Under the pieces are notes generated by a model. It was not told the origin of the DNA and made no database searches. It saw only the letters and a program-made list of their open reading frames with translations. Below are positions 60,776 to 61,058 of a DNA stretch of 61,058 nucleotides, one piece after another. Origin of the DNA: JARIHD01 sp964503715 (lineage in GTDB: Bacteria > Patescibacteriota > Saccharimonadia > Saccharimonadales > UBA4665); the NCBI GenBank assembly GCA_964503715.1, contig CAZDAD010000004.1, forward strand, positions 1 to 61,058, in the 5' to 3' direction. Positions within the stretch are counted from its first letter, which is position 1. Every line of letters begins with the position of its first letter. A program made the translations under genes and the position numbers.

Positions 60776-61058
60776 CCAGCCCTCCTCAAGAAATCCATTT
60801 CTTTCTTTGTCAACTTTCTGCCTCCATGTTTCCATGTTCCATCATTGTTCAACGCACTACCTCCCCTGATATGTATATGAGGTTTCTCGCCATGTCTAGG
60901 TGCGCCTTTATCTAAACGTTCAATCGACTTGGGCGCACGACCCTTACGAATATCGTTATTAATTTGATTGAGAGATTTTCTCGCAACCTTACCAGACACC
61001 TTAGCGCTGTCTCCAACTACTGGTATAAATCCTATAGCACTTAGTCCAGCACCTGTAT
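60757..61058 (-). CDS. polymorphic toxin C-terminus (partial, runs off the right edge)
   Basis: The frame is open to the end of the window, so the N-terminal part is missing. Its visible 100 residues begin GAGLSAIGFIPVVGD, which is a pretoxin motif of secreted polymorphic toxins, then a basic stretch, and the last 45 residues read KPHIHIRGGSALNNDGTW followed by KHGGRKLTKKE and FLRRAGWQMP, a C-terminal tip seen in several toxin families. The HxH and KHG could be catalytic. Coupled to the immunity gene. Activity (probably nuclease) is inferred. Confidence 0.75.
   Translation of the reverse strand, partial: TGAGLSAIGFIPVVGDSAKVSGKVARKSLNQINNDIRKGRAPKSIERLDKGAPRHGEKPHIHIRGGSALNNDGTWKHGGRKLTKKEMDFLRRAGWQMPR

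Noticed and set aside
1..61058. TGA recoded to glycine, as in Gracilibacteria
   Set aside because: Genes such as the second methylase end in TGA and no conserved Gly falls at an in-frame TGA in the reading frames used.
1..61058. CRISPR array or rRNA operon
   Set aside because: No regularly spaced direct repeats and no rRNA-like sequence were seen.

Overview
The window looks like a scaffold from a Candidatus Saccharibacteria (TM7 / Patescibacteria) genome. The reasons are small single-copy genes, a Gram-positive-like envelope set (murB, murD, murI, a MurA-like protein, an LPKTG-anchored surface protein, an RpfB/YabE-like hydrolase), lower glycolysis plus glucose-6-phosphate dehydrogenase, and genomic features such as tRNAs with encoded CCA ends. 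TGA is used as a normal stop, which argues against the Gracilibacteria/Absconditabacteria code. No rRNA, CRISPR array or complete prophage is visible. Two runs of ten N (275-284 and 1193-1202) mark assembly gaps. The taxonomic call is an inference from gene content, not from a marker tree.

Layout. 1-4.1 kb: an AlwI/FokI-like type IIS restriction-modification locus whose methyltransferase is split only by an assembly gap; it ends beside tRNA-Gly, where a 26-bp copy of the tRNA 3' end is repeated. 4.7-7.8 kb: a leftward operon padR, PspC-like gene, a 55-residue Zn-knuckle protein, GH37 trehalase. 7.9-11.1 kb: SemiSWEET-like protein, a compact membrane desaturase, and a second R-M pair (C5 methyltransferase plus HNH nuclease). 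11.2-12.4 kb: a candidate structured RNA, a DUF4352-like surface protein and tmRNA. 12.4-21 kb, mostly leftward: histidine kinase, MarR regulator, rsmA with its RpfB/YabE-like neighbour, UvrD/PcrA helicase. 22.2-24.9 kb: two tandem paralogues that join a helix-turn-helix to an EgtD-like methyltransferase, separated by palindrome-dense DNA. 24.9-32.7 kb: tpiA, pgk, pyk, zwf, tgt. 34-45 kb: surface protein, a divergent two-component pair, murD, murI, folD, a glutamine amidotransferase, a tRNA deacylase-like protein, a phosphatase, znuA and a divergent Fur/Zur regulator. 46-58.9 kb: CofE-like ligase, queuosine-precursor transporter, YggT, YpfJ-like peptidase, murB, glyA, an XRE-MurA fusion, three tRNAs, a P1B ATPase and a CTP-dependent lipid kinase family protein. 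59-61 kb: a small transporter-like protein, then a polymorphic-toxin C-terminus and its probable immunity gene running off the right edge.

How the genes fit. TpiA, PGK and pyruvate kinase give the energy-yielding lower glycolysis, trehalase and a SemiSWEET could feed it with sugar, and G6PDH links to NADPH. TGT together with a YhhQ-type transporter suggests queuosine made by salvage. Zinc uptake (ZnuA) is controlled by a divergent Fur-type repressor. Regulation is unusually readable: many first genes have a TATAAT-like -10 box only 6-11 bases before the start codon, indicating leaderless transcripts, while other genes carry Shine-Dalgarno sequences.

Most worth following up: the HTH/EgtD-like methyltransferase pair with its shared operators, the three-way-junction RNA at 11190-11316, the perfectly symmetric znuA/fur promoter, the XRE-MurA fusion, and the toxin-immunity locus at the right end. 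All assignments come from reading the sequence; no database search was run.
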